Shown: positions 52,104-62,700, numbered from the stretch's first letter. The stretch is 64,000 bases of DNA from Sialis fuliginosa (GCA_961205875.1 OY540813.1:23593001-23657000); one strand, 5' to 3'. Translations and numbers: made by a program. The notes: generated by a model not told the origin, from the letters alone.

Positions 52104-52987
52104 TCTATATACATAAATAAAGCTCAACGTGTCTCTGTCTGTCTGTCTGTCCGTTAGTGCGCTTATCACTCGAGAACCACTTATCCGATTTACGTGTTTT
52201 TTTTTTAATACATAGGTACGTTCTCTGGCCAGGTTATAGGCTATATTTTGTTACGTTAGGTAGCATAACAACTAAGCAGTGACGATAATAATAAATCAAG
52301 TCGGAAAAAAATTTGCCGTCGGCGCGCTGTTTTGCAATACGCTGCCTAAACCGTTCAATATTGAACAAAATAATGTATTAAAATTTAAAGAATTGTGTAG
52401 AATCAAAAGATCTGCAATAAAGTATGTTACACCATATATCTAACTTTTGTGTTTAAACCACAATGACTGCTTTCATGTTACAATGAAAATTAAAAATATT
52501 TGAGTTCTGTTTACGTGGATTTATGACCTGCAAAACATTAATCCGTATCGAAATAAAAGATTTCATCGTTATAAGTACTTAATGTAGATATATTTTTCCC
52601 TTTACAGCATCCAATTTGGTCGTATAGTTTAGAAAATATCGAAATATACATACGGGAACATATTATTTGTGCGTTGGTGACCCGTGTCGCGGCGTGCGGC
52701 GAGGAGAGAGCGTGCCAACTAGACGCAGGGTAGAGAGATAGACCGGTATTCTTTTGATTGTCAATTGTTTATTTTGTTTTCAATAATTAACTTTTAAATT
52801 TAAATAGAACAAAAATTATTTTTACTTTTTTTCTGATTCGCTTTTGTTAGGTAGGTAATTTAAATGTTGTTTGGTTTTTATTAGAAAAATAACTAATCGT
52901 GCTTGTACTTAATTCAACTATATATTTTTTAAATCCTAAACAATAATTCCGTAGTCCACGCGAGCGAAGCCGCGCGGTCCCAACTAG
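52104..52987 (+). mobile_element. non-autonomous Helitron with both ends
   Basis: The element starts TCTATATAC after a host A and ends CAACTAG before a host T, as expected for insertion between A and T without target duplication. Ten bases before the end is a GC-rich hairpin, CCACGCG-AGCGAAGC-CGCGCGG, pairing 6 of 7 positions. This is the textbook Helitron 3' structure. The 5' part has a run of CTGTCTGTCTGTC followed by a GAGAACCACTTATCCGATTT motif. The 884-bp interior has no Rep/helicase frame. One internal GC-rich patch lies at 52677-52740. Confidence 0.8.
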
Positions 52988-53184
52988 TATATGTATGTAT
53001 TTCATCAGAAATGTGTTTTATATATATATACATATGTATATACATAAGTTCCTACGTAGATACGCATTATATACTGTATACTCACGATTTTTCGTATAAA
53101 AAGAGATTTTTTTAATTAATAAAACAGTTTTAAATTTTATATTAAACAGAATTGTATAATAATCCATTATATCGCGACTCTTCA

Positions 53185-53798
53185 GGCAGTATTGCGGTGT
53201 GGCGATTTAAAATTTTCGATTTTTTTTTTACGTATTTTGAAAGTAAAATATATTGAGAATATACGTTGAAAATTGTAGATCTAAATTTAAAGTAAAGTAT
53301 ACAAAGTTACAGTACAGATCGTGTTAGTGTAATATCTGTTACTAAACCTTTAAACGCGTTTTTCTCGAAACCACTTTTTTCGGTTGGTGGGAAGCAGAAA
53401 CTAACTTCTAATAAACCGATCGGGTTATAATTTTAACATGTTGTTCTACACACTAATAGTTATCGTGTTATTTATAATACTATTTATTTTTATTAATAAT
53501 TTCTTATTTTAAATATAAATGTCTGCTTCTAGATAATACATATGCTAGAGACAAGTCTATAAAATGGAAGTATATTTAATTTTTTTGTTTCAAATCACTG
53601 CAGGTGGAGATGTGCTTCCCACCACTTTTTTTTCGAGAAGTTCGCTTTGACCCAAAAAAACACATAGTATAATTAAATTTACTAAAAAAAAATTTGTTAT
53701 GTATAAAACATCAAAAGACTGAAAAGATTACATTTTATTTTCTTACAAAAAAAAACCCTGAAATAAGCTTACAATTAGCGTCACACCGCAATACTGCC
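53185..53798. mobile_element. Harbinger-like MITE 62 bp upstream of exon 4
   Basis: The ends GGCAGTATTGCGGTGTG and its exact inverse are flanked by TCA on the left and TTA on the right, a one-mismatch version of the Harbinger TTA duplication. Inside, GGTGGGAAGCA motifs recur in opposite arms (near 53388 and 53621), so the element can fold extensively. Its right end lies only 62 bases before the first base of exon 4, so it probably contributes sequence near the branch-point region of that intron. Confidence 0.75.
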
Positions 53799-53860
53799 TT
53801 AAGATGTAATAATGGTTATCTATATTTATCTTCTAACAACTATGTATTTCTAATTTTCAG

Positions 53861-54025
53861 TGCCGACAGGACTACAAGAACGCATACCTAAGCTACTTAT
53901 CGGGGCCAACGCCGGCATCTTTGAGTGCCTACTTCGATGCTCACAACGCTTACGTGCAACAGCTACACGCTACCAATGGAATGCTCGACGAGTACGGCAA
54001 ACATACGCTTCCTGGATTACTACAG
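53861..54025 (+). CDS. F-BAR domain protein, coding exon 4
   Basis: This exon encodes residues 120-174 in phase 0 at both borders (TTTTCAG/TGCCGA and TACAG/GTTTGC). The frame reads CRQDYKNAYLSYL, then SAYFDAHNAYVQQLHATN, then YGKHTLPGLLQ. The DAHN-YV-QLHATN pattern followed by TLPGLLQ is the most recognisable F-BAR signature here. The equivalent helix of FES/FER-type F-BAR domains has HN-YV...LPGLL at the same place. That similarity argues for the F-BAR superfamily but does not prove FES/FER kinase membership, because the N-terminal part differs. The Pro-containing SGPTPAS segment is a short loop between helices. Confidence 0.93.
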
Positions 54026-57000
54026 GTTTGCATTCAATCTCTATCAATTAACATCTTGATCTCAATTGTTTGTTCAATCATGTGTACACGTTTGGACTGT
54101 TGGTATTCTTGTCATTCAATTACATGTTGACGTGAAATGCTATGTAGGTATGTTTAGTGCATTTTGCAGAAACTAGAGAATTGCTGCTAATATCTAATAA
54201 TTGGAACAATCGAAATTATACGTGTTTAAGATATTATACTTTTCTTTGGGTTATTTTCTAATGTAATTTTTTCAAAACTAATTGCAATTAGGTAGGGGAG
54301 AGCGGGGCTATTCGACCACCTTTTTTTCAATTGCGTTTTTTAGGAACAAAATGCAATTTTTTGTAAACGATTCTTTGATGGTTTGTTGAGGAAATGTATC
54401 AAAAACATAATATGGTTACTCATATAACTGAAAAAATTTCTGACTATAAGTTGGAATAAAAATACTCAAAAGTTTCAAAATCGATACTTTAAAAAAACAC
54501 AGGGCTATTCGGCTCTTGTAATTTAAAAGTGTAATGGGTATAGATTTTCCGTATTAAAATTTAAATTATTTAAATACCTCACTCGCCGGGAATGGATAAA
54601 CACATTTGATCACTCTTTTCTCCACCTTAAAAAGTGCCCAAAACTTAACATTTTAGTTTTATAAGTTAGGTCTATTATTAGTCCACCAATTGCTCTATTT
54701 ATGACAAAAACGATTCAGTATCGTTAGAAGGATGTGACAGTTAGACACATTTTTAGTTCCATTAATAATGTTCCTTTTTCCGTTTTCGATACGGAACACT
54801 AAATACAGTATGTATTATTTAGAATTACAAAACCAAAAATAAAATAAAACACCATCGATGTGTTTTTGTGTCAAAAATAAAAATGTAAAATAGAAATTAT
54901 TAATGATCAAAACTTGATACTGATATCTTTTATAAAAAAAAAAATACAGCCACAACTATTACCTTTCAAGTTTTTTCTTATTCACTAAAGTAACATCATT
55001 ATTTGGTACTCATTTTTAAAGGTACCTTTAAAAGTCAGTTTGGAGAGCGATTTGTCCTCTATTTCTTTTCCCCAACCGATCTACGAGCGTTGAAATTGAT
55101 TTTATCAAATTCTACATGTTTTTCTCGCTGATTTTATAAAATGTAATGCATGTAAAAATAAATACATTCGAAACGATATTTGTTGTTTTTTTTTATATAT
55201 TCATTTTGACGTATTGATAATATTATCAGTAGCAGATTTAAGCATATGCAACCTTAGCATTTGTGACTTCGTGGGTGATTCTACAATTTCAACGTGAAAT
55301 AATTTTAATAATAACCACAATGTTACTAAAATGAATGAATAACCTTAGTTTAATCAAAGTGTTATTTCTTTTAAAAAAATTACAAAATTTCGATTCTGTC
55401 GACTAATTTTAAGTGTACACTCAATATTAAAGAAAATTTTAGCTAGAACAATACTTAATCAAACTCCTTCTATAGGGTATTAAATCATTATGAATTTGGT
55501 TTGGATTTAAAATTAGGAAAATTAGAATAAATGTTTAATAATATAATTATTTTATCCGTTATAATATAAAGTACAGACTACAGACTGTACAGTGTACACC
55601 AATCATTGATAAATACCATAATACATATATGTATAATTGTCACTTAAAGATACCTTGCCGATAGCGTTTTTTTATTTCGATTTAGATAAAATACTTTATG
55701 ATATCGGGAATTTAATTAACTATTTTCAGTGTGAAGTTATTTATACATTATATTACATAAGTTAATTTTTCATAAAATAAAATAATTCGGGCAAGACATA
55801 CACGAGTGTATGCCATAAGGGTTCCGAAGTACGTACTACGTGAAATGTTTGGAACCACTTAAAGGTGCATTTTTAAGTTAAAGTTAAAATATAATAAAAA
55901 AGTGTCAAGTTCTACTAATTGAGATCTATATTTTGACATACCACATGCCTAGATATAAAAAAAAAATTATGACGCCCCTCCCTATAATTCCAAAATTTAA
56001 AATTATATTGTTGACTTTAGTATTTGTCGTTGGTACTCCCACCAAAGCCTCGTTACCAAATTTTTTTCAGATTTTTTGAGCCAGTAGTTACAGAGATAGA
56101 AGGGGGGGGGGGGGGGGCAAAATAAAACACTGCTTTTAGCCCCCTACAGGCGCCATTTTTGAGTTAGAAATAAAATAAAAAATATGTTCATGTTCTACGA
56201 ATTGAGATGTACATTTTGACATATCACATGCCTAGATATGAAAATAATTTTTTTAAATTCTCTTACATCCCTTGCTATTATTCCAAAATTTAAAATTATA
56301 TTATTGACTTTAGTATTTGTCGTTGGTAGTCCCACCAAAACCTCGTTACCAATTTTTTTTCAGATTTTTTGAGCCGGTAGTTACAGAGTTAGAGGGGGGG
56401 GGGCAGAATAAAATAGTGCTTTTAGCCCCCTACAGGCGCCATTTTTGAGTTAGAAAAAAAATAAAAAATAAGGGCATATTCTACTAATTGAGACGTACAT
56501 TTTGACGTGCCACCCGTCTTGGTATACAATTTTTTTGTTTTTTTTTGGATTTGCTTTAAAGCCCCCTACAGGCACCATTTTTGATTAAGAAAAAAAATAA
56601 AAAAAGGGTCAAATTCCGCTTGTTTGGTTATACATTTTAACGTGCCACATGCCTTGGTATAAAAAATATATTTTTTACCTAGCTTTAGCTCCTTATTGCC
56701 CCCCCTGAAAAATTATTTATTCAATAAATTTGTACATATTTTACTAGAGGGTGTAATTTTACATGTTCAGTAAAAATTTCAAGTTTCTAGCTTATATAGT
56801 TTACGAGCTATTTAGCTTTGAGTGAAAAGGACGGCCGGACGGACGGACATACGGACGGACGACAAAGCGATATTAATAGGGTTTCTTCGGAACCCTAAAA
56901 ATTACATATTTCAATATTAAAAAAATCTTAATACTAATAATTGAAAATCGGGAGGTATAATTATGAATAAATAATTTATTTTTTGTACTTATAAGAAATT

Positions 57001-59628
57001 GCCTGGTAAATCATTATAATTTGAGATGAAAAGTTTTAAAAAACATTATTTTCTTTAGCTTTTCTTATTTTATATTATATAATTGTTCGGAAACATCATT
57101 TATAAATGAGTCTTTGAAATTATTAATAGGAATTAATACTCAATTTATATTATTTAAAAGCTATAATTGAAATGAAGTTTTGATCAGTCTTAATATAATT
57201 AGTAAAATAAAATTGAACATAATTGTTGGCTTATATATAAAAGTTCCATTTAGGATAATAATTAATTAATTTCTTTTATATCGAAAGGACGTGTCTTTAG
57301 CCTGAAGTAAATTCAAATATTAGAGTCTTCATTATTCATTAATAAAGTACACCGTATAATATTTCTTTATACTAAATAACTGCTCTAATTGGAATACGAT
57401 ATTATACCTGATGATTTGATTATGTTCAAGTATTTGTTTTCTTGATAAAACTCCACCCTTTTATTAAAGTTATATTGATTCAGTATAGCATTATAAACTG
57501 TAACAAATATACGTATTATTTCATAAATATGATTATTATAACCTAAATGAGATATAGTATACCTCTTATTTGAGGATTTTATGTTTTATGACTTTTTACT
57601 TGCCTACGCAAAAATTATGTAGGAATTCCCTGATTATTTCCCGACGTAATTGGCACTGGGCACACAAAACCCAAAATAAAGATAATAGTGGATGCAGCCA
57701 CTACATTGCTTAAAATAAAAAATAAAATGTATATCAATGTATATTATTGTATACCTTGTATATTGTATGGGTTTCAGTGGAGGAGTAATGAATGTGCGAA
57801 TATGAAATCTTTTAATGTGATGTCATAAAAAATAAACGCCTTACAAAGTCCATGTAGGAATTAACTAATGTTAAAAAGGCGTAAAAAAAAGTAGACGCAC
57901 CCATTTTTATGGAATCAATTTTATAAAAAGTAGCCTATGTCCTTCCTTAAGATGCATGCTAACTCCCTGCCAAATTTCATTGAGATATTAGTATAGATAT
58001 ATATTATTGTTATAATTTTTTTTTAAAGAAGTAGGTCTCTTTTCTGTGCTACCATAATAAGAAGACTGTGTACTACACTCCAACAAGCGATATGAAGTTA
58101 TTATTAGATAAACTCGAAAGAGATTTCAACGGAAAAGGTTTCCGTGAGTTCGATAAAGAACTATGTCGAGATAATTAAACTCAACAACAATCTCGACTTA
58201 AAAAGAAAAATACAGAGTCATCGTTTTTATTACGCTGTATTTCTAATATAATATAGGTTCATTTATGGATGCATCTTCGATAGGGTGGAAGGTGTTCAAA
58301 AGAATTTTCTTGAGAGTTTGTAAACAAGATGCATATATCGATGCATTGCTGTTTTTCTATAATTTAATTGGATGTAAAAAAAAAAATACTGTACATCTAG
58401 AATATTCAGCAATATCTACTTTTATATTTATTTTTATTTTTTATTTTATATTTATGTATTTGAAGTATAGAAACGATGAAAAATATCTATCATGGGAGTC
58501 ACGGGACTTTCTTATACGTAATACTGAGAGTGAATAGTACACGTGATTCTTATTTTATTAAAAAGTATTTTTGACAAACTAATAAAATATACACAGAAAA
58601 ATATAAGTAATGTGTCTATTTGATAAAAAAAACTACAACTTCAAGTTGAAATTCTGCTTATAAATTACATTAAGAGATGTCATTTTTTCAAATTCATGTA
58701 CCTTGACATAATTTACAAAAAATTGTATTAATTTTTTGTTCGCAGAGTTGAAAGCAGAGATGTTAATTTTTTTTATGTGTTATTTTTTATCTACGAATAA
58801 ATACGAACATGTTTACCATAATTATAAAGTGATGAATAATGTCTTATTTTTTTCTACAAAATCTTGATTTTCTAATTCTCAAACTTTTCGAACCGTGGCA
58901 CAGTAGCAGTCCACTCATCACGAAAACCAGGTGGAACAAATTTTGAGAAATACTACTTTAATTTATTCGATTAGTATATTTTAGATATATCAAAATTCAT
59001 CAAAGTGCTGTTAAAACGGCTCGTTTACGGACATGGATTTATTGATAAAAAGCGATCATTTTAATATCTTCGACAATTTCTGAAAGTTTGTCGGTATGTT
59101 TACGAGACAGCCTGTATTTCTCAATTTTTATATGGAAATAAATTATTGCGCATATATTAGTTCAACTTGCCTAAAAAAGAAAATAAACATGTAGAATAAA
59201 ATAAAATTCTGAAAAGTATGTTTTTTATTTGTACACATATCCGCAGGAAACATACATACATAATCATTAAAATTCTGAAATTTGATATAAAAGTTAATCC
59301 TATACACATATGTATTTCATATCATATGTAGATAATTGTACATTGTGTACTTACAATTCATTTTTTTATTGTAGAATATATTTGTTTAAATCTGATATAT
59401 CTGTTTTAAATATTATAATGCAAAATATAATGATATGTTAAAATATTTTTTTTTATTTTGTTTGTTTATAATCATTTTAGCTTCTGAATAAAAGGTAACT
59501 TTTAATTTGTAATTAATTTTAAGCTTCTTTAAAATTCTAACAAAACATAAAAAAGTATTGCATTGTATGGCATCACCAACAGGTCTTTTGTGATGAAGTC
59601 AAATAAAAGTTTTTATTTTTTTTCACAG
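54026..59628 (+). other. intron 4 (5.6 kb)
   Basis: Donor GTTTGC; acceptor TTTTTCACAG. The main content is structured repeat copy B (55785-56901). At 54293-54530 a GGGGAGAGCGGGGCTATTCG motif and a later AGGGCTATTCGGCTC echo each other and suggest an unidentified repeat. The stretches 54540-55780 and 56910-59620 show only AT-rich DNA. A patch around 57900-57980 resembles retroposon-derived sequence. An open frame of 90 codons at 58265-58537 has no domain and is not supported. Confidence 0.7.
55785..56901 (+). mobile_element. structured non-coding repeat, copy B
   Basis: The plan is the same as copy A at 42799-43795. There is a perfect 7-bp hairpin, CATACAC-GA-GTGTATG (55797-55812), and a head motif AGGGTTCCGAAG (55818-55829). 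Tandem units follow with anchor TTTTTTTCAGATTTTTTGAG at 56068 and 56361 (period 293), then shortened units and a long GGAC/GGCC run at 56829-56860. The tail CTTCGGAACCCT (56885-56896) and an A-run end the element. Head and tail are again exact reverse complements, but with bases different from copy A. Units end in G-runs, one of 16 consecutive G (56102-56117). No coding frame is present. Confidence 0.75.
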
Positions 59629-59709
59629 GAATTGGAGGAAATCTACGCGGATTTATGCACGTCTGTAGCTGACGCCGTCCTCCAAGGGACAGAAGTAATT
59701 TCACAAAGA
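59629..59709 (+). CDS. F-BAR domain protein, coding exon 5
   Basis: This 27-codon exon (residues 175-201) is in phase 0, between TTCACAG and AGA/GTAAGA. It reads ELEEIYADLCTSVADAV and then LQGTEVISQR. It continues the helix that began with TLPGLLQ in exon 4 without a break, as expected inside the long third F-BAR helix. Although short, the strong splice sites, uniform phase and helix continuity make it convincing. Confidence 0.88.
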
Positions 59710-60452
59710 GTAAGAAAAGTTTTTTTTTTATTTCAATAATATTAACAGCACAGTAGTTGTTTCCGTTATATTTTATTACTCGTTTATTTGAAACGAAATA
59801 GCTTTTAATTTAATTAATTTCATAATAAAAAAAATTACAAATAAAAAATTAATATTCAAAATATATTGTTATGTACAGTTGAAATCATTATTGTCGGTTT
59901 CGATCAAAATTGAAAATAAGTTTGTAGGCGTAACCCACCAAAAATCTGAAAATATTTAAATAGTAACAAATATCTGAATTGCCATTTTGGTTCATAACAT
60001 TCAAACAATCAATTTAAAACTAACTTAAGACAATGTTAGGGTAAAATTAAAAGTAATGATTTCTCTGATACGTAAGAGTAAAAAAAGAATAAGTAAACTG
60101 TAAAATATAAATTTTGAGGAATAGACCTTTTGACCTAGACAACGTGAATACATCTTAAAACTTATAGAACAAATTTGGACTTCTGAGAATAAAATTACGA
60201 AATATACCAAGATCGATTTGAGCATATATACTAGTTAATTACAATTTAAATAATGGATTATAGAAAAATATTACTGACATTCATTTACTGAATAAGAAAA
60301 AAGAAAAGAAGAGATAAACCCCCTGTATCCGCTTAATCTTTATAAACAAACAAAAACATATTATATTTCCAAAGACATCTTCTAATTTTCTCACACACAC
60401 AAAATAGAACAGAAAACATATAAAGCTAACACCCAAATGAATCATCCTTCAG
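59710..60452 (+). other. intron 5 (743 bp)
   Basis: Canonical GTAAGA donor and CTTCAG acceptor. The sequence is AT-rich. A minus-strand open frame at 60025-60225 has no domain signal. No transposon end is seen, which makes this the only intron here free of recognisable repeats. Confidence 0.8.
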
Positions 60453-60668
60453 GCGATGGACCAATCTCGAAGGTACGAGGGATTATCGTCACAGTGCCGG
60501 GCCGTGGCGGGCCCGACGGACCTGGCCCACTTCGTACGCGCGCTGCCGGTGCCAGCACACAACAGACCCATCATGAGGCGGTTGTTCAGCCCCCCGCAGC
60601 CGCCCCACGCGCCTGACGCGAGCCCCGACGGGGCTGTAGAGGGAGATAGACAGTTCGAACAAATTAAT
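60453..60668 (+). CDS. F-BAR domain protein, coding exon 6 (3' end of visible part)
   Basis: This 72-codon exon (residues 202-273) is in phase 0, from CTTCAG/GCG to AAT/GTAAGT, a perfect donor, so the gene continues beyond it. It begins AMDQSRRYEGLSSQC, closing the F-BAR helical region. It then continues TDLAHFVRALPVPAH, followed by IMRRLFSPPQPPHAPD. The second half is rich in Pro, Ala and Asp and is probably a flexible linker. PQPP-type runs could bind SH3 domains. The exon is GC-rich (over 60 percent), the strongest compositional contrast in the window. The downstream domain (SH3, RhoGAP, SH2/kinase or other) lies outside the window, so the subfamily is unknown. Confidence 0.9.
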
Positions 60669-60744
60669 GTAAGTATGGAAAAATAAAATATATGTGTGTT
60701 TTATTATTTGTGTGAATGATGCTTTCATATTTATTGCTTTCTTA

Positions 60745-61239
60745 GGCGGCTATTACACTATCAAAGAAATGTGATAAAATTTCTTTGATCAAAGAAATAT
60801 GACAGTGTAATAAGTCAACTTTTATAATATTTACCTTAATAATATTTCTATGATCATAGTTAATGACAGTCTCTTATATTTGATCAAAGTTTTTTGACAG
60901 ATAAATCAAAATGGCGACTACCAAGTTATCACTGACAGTTACAGTTAATATATTAATATCAACATAATCCAGTATTATATGATAATCTTTTTATTGATTA
61001 TAAAAACTGCAATACACAGTTGTAAATTCAAACCTCGATCGCGTCAACTGACGAACATCCACACATTGATTATCAAAATGCACCAAAAAAGAAGAAAATA
61101 TCCCTAGATAATACTAAGAAAATATTATCAAATATTTTATGTAGTGTAATAGAACAAAATCTCGTATTTTATCAAAGAAATATGATCAAATCTTTGTCAA
61201 AGATCTTTGACATATTTATTTGATAGTGTAATAGCCGCC
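60745..61239. mobile_element. Harbinger-type MITE, TTA target duplication
   Basis: The ends GGCGGCTATTACACTATCAA and its exact inverse are flanked by TTA (60742-60744 and 61240-61242). Subterminal ATCAAAGAAATATGA motifs recur several times in both orientations, giving additional pairing. The 495-bp element is non-coding. It begins 77 bases after the exon 6 donor. Confidence 0.9.
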
Positions 61240-61789
61240 TTATACGATCATATACGGAGTGTCCTGTATTAACTTAAGAAGTTGAAACAAAAGCCATTTT
61301 TCATGTTCTTACCCTTCTTTTGAAGACAAATATGAATGTTTTTTTGTGGCGTATAACAGAACCAGTAACAAAATCTATTTTCTGGATAGTTGATTTTTGT
61401 TGAATATAATTATCATAATACAATATAAAAGCCATTTAAATTGGGGATATTTTAACCCCTCATCATTCAAATCATAGCCTATCTTATTTGATCTGATAAT
61501 TATAGATTTGTTTCTAAGCCACTTTTGCTAAATGGGTACTTTTGATATGTTATTTATAACTACTTCTAAACAACCCTGTATTTGTATTTAAATTAATAAA
61601 TACATTACGTCAAATATATTATGTTGGCGGTCCCTTTACCCGCCATAGGACTCTATTCAACTATAACCGAAATGATAGCGGTTATCGTTTAACAGATATT
61701 TTAAAATATTATTTTTCATAGAAGTCGCTTGAAAATTTACAATATAATACACCTACATACATATATTCGTAAAATTGAAATTGAATTTG

Positions 61790-62010
61790 ATTTGTTGATA
61801 GATGATAGTTCCAAATAAACGTTTATCTATTAATGAATTATAATTGAAATACTGTTAAAAATAATATTAAACACTTATTCCAAACAATTGCTATTTATTT
61901 TAAGATCCGAATGATGCACCTCTTACTTTACGGTGTAATTTTTGTGGAGTACACTGGCTTCAATGTCAGGTAGCGGGTTATGAGTCCTATATATTTCGTT
62001 CTCTTAGCAA
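61790..62010. repeat. dispersed repeat family C, longest copy
   Basis: This combines the sequences found separately at 28925-29060 and 27735-27800. It is the most complete copy in the window. Its ends and class are unknown. Confidence 0.5.
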
Positions 62011-62454
62011 AATACATACTAAAATTCTGCTAACTCAGATTTAATTTGCAAGAAATTTACTGTAGTTCCTGGACTATTATTAATGTACCTATTATAGTTT
62101 GACAATTATGTTATTGTCTATGGGTTTTGGCAATGAAGTTTCAAATTGAGAAAGTTTTGGGTAGAAATGGTATGAATATAATTACGAGAAATTATACCAT
62201 ACTTAGCAAACAAAAATAGATAATAATTTCCGCTGTTATTTTTTTTAAACTTTAGATAAATAAATTAAAAAAAATAAAAATATCTTTGTCAGATGTTCTC
62301 ATGTCGTATTTTTAAGGGAGGTAAATACTAAGCTGGGGTCATCTATGCTACAGCATTACTAATTGTTCACATGAAAATTTGTATTGAAAAAATATTATTG
62401 ATGAAAATTAAAACTTGGATAAAAATATTGTTTTCAATTAGATTATTGCTCCCT

Positions 62455-62700
62455 CGCAATATCGGAGATACGAGAAGCTTTGTGATCGTTTTAGAATGAG
62501 ACAACAAAAATGTTTTCCGATTTAAAAATTTTAAATTTATCTTTCCGTTTCACGTCAAGACAAACACTTTTTGTTCCGTGTCTTTCTGTCCGTACGTGTG
62601 TCCGTCTATCCCTTGAATCCTTGTCACACGCATAACTCATAAACCACTGAACCGATATTATTGAAACTTGGTCGGATGGTTGGGTCTGGCTTGAGGACGG
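62455..62700. repeat. dispersed repeat family B, copy 2
   Basis: Matches 42070-42240 and extends further. It contains a TCTGTCCGTACGTGTGTCCG run followed by AAACCACTGAACCGATATTA and TTGAAACTTGGTCGG. The AACCACTGAACCGAT motif is common in insect Helitron- and retroposon-derived repeats. Confidence 0.6.

Larger units (their letters stand above)
36620..53860 (+). other. intron 3 (17.2 kb)
   Basis: Donor GTATCT; acceptor TAATTTTCAG ending at 53860. This is the largest intron and the richest in repeats: a reversed Helitron-like end, an 87-bp tandem duplication, a hAT element, a TA-flanked MITE, diverged ~110-bp tandem repeats, the structured element at 42799-43795, a Harbinger-type MITE, a 535-bp tandem duplication, a complete Helitron and a MITE 62 bp before exon 4. 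The stretches 39020-40350, 41330-42060, 43800-47220 and 49540-52100 hold nothing I can identify beyond AT-rich sequence and a few small palindromes. Confidence 0.7.

Noticed and set aside
54293..54530. GGGGAGAGCGGGGCTATTCG patch as a transposon end
   Set aside because: A related AGGGCTATTCGG motif recurs 200 bases later, but no inverted ends or target duplication could be defined, so it is mentioned only within intron 4.
58265..58537. 90-codon open frame in intron 4
   Set aside because: No domain apart from a hydrophobic Phe/Ile run typical of AT-rich translation. No splice or promoter support.
53861..60668. Assignment of the gene as a FES/FER tyrosine kinase
   Set aside because: The HN-YV...LPGLL helix is similar, but the N-terminal exons and the Pro-rich stretch after the F-BAR do not match what I know of insect FER. 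The kinase and SH2 parts are not in the window.
60489..60728. Minus-strand open frame opposite exon 6
   Set aside because: Shadow of a GC-rich exon. The plus-strand frame has correct splice sites and phase.
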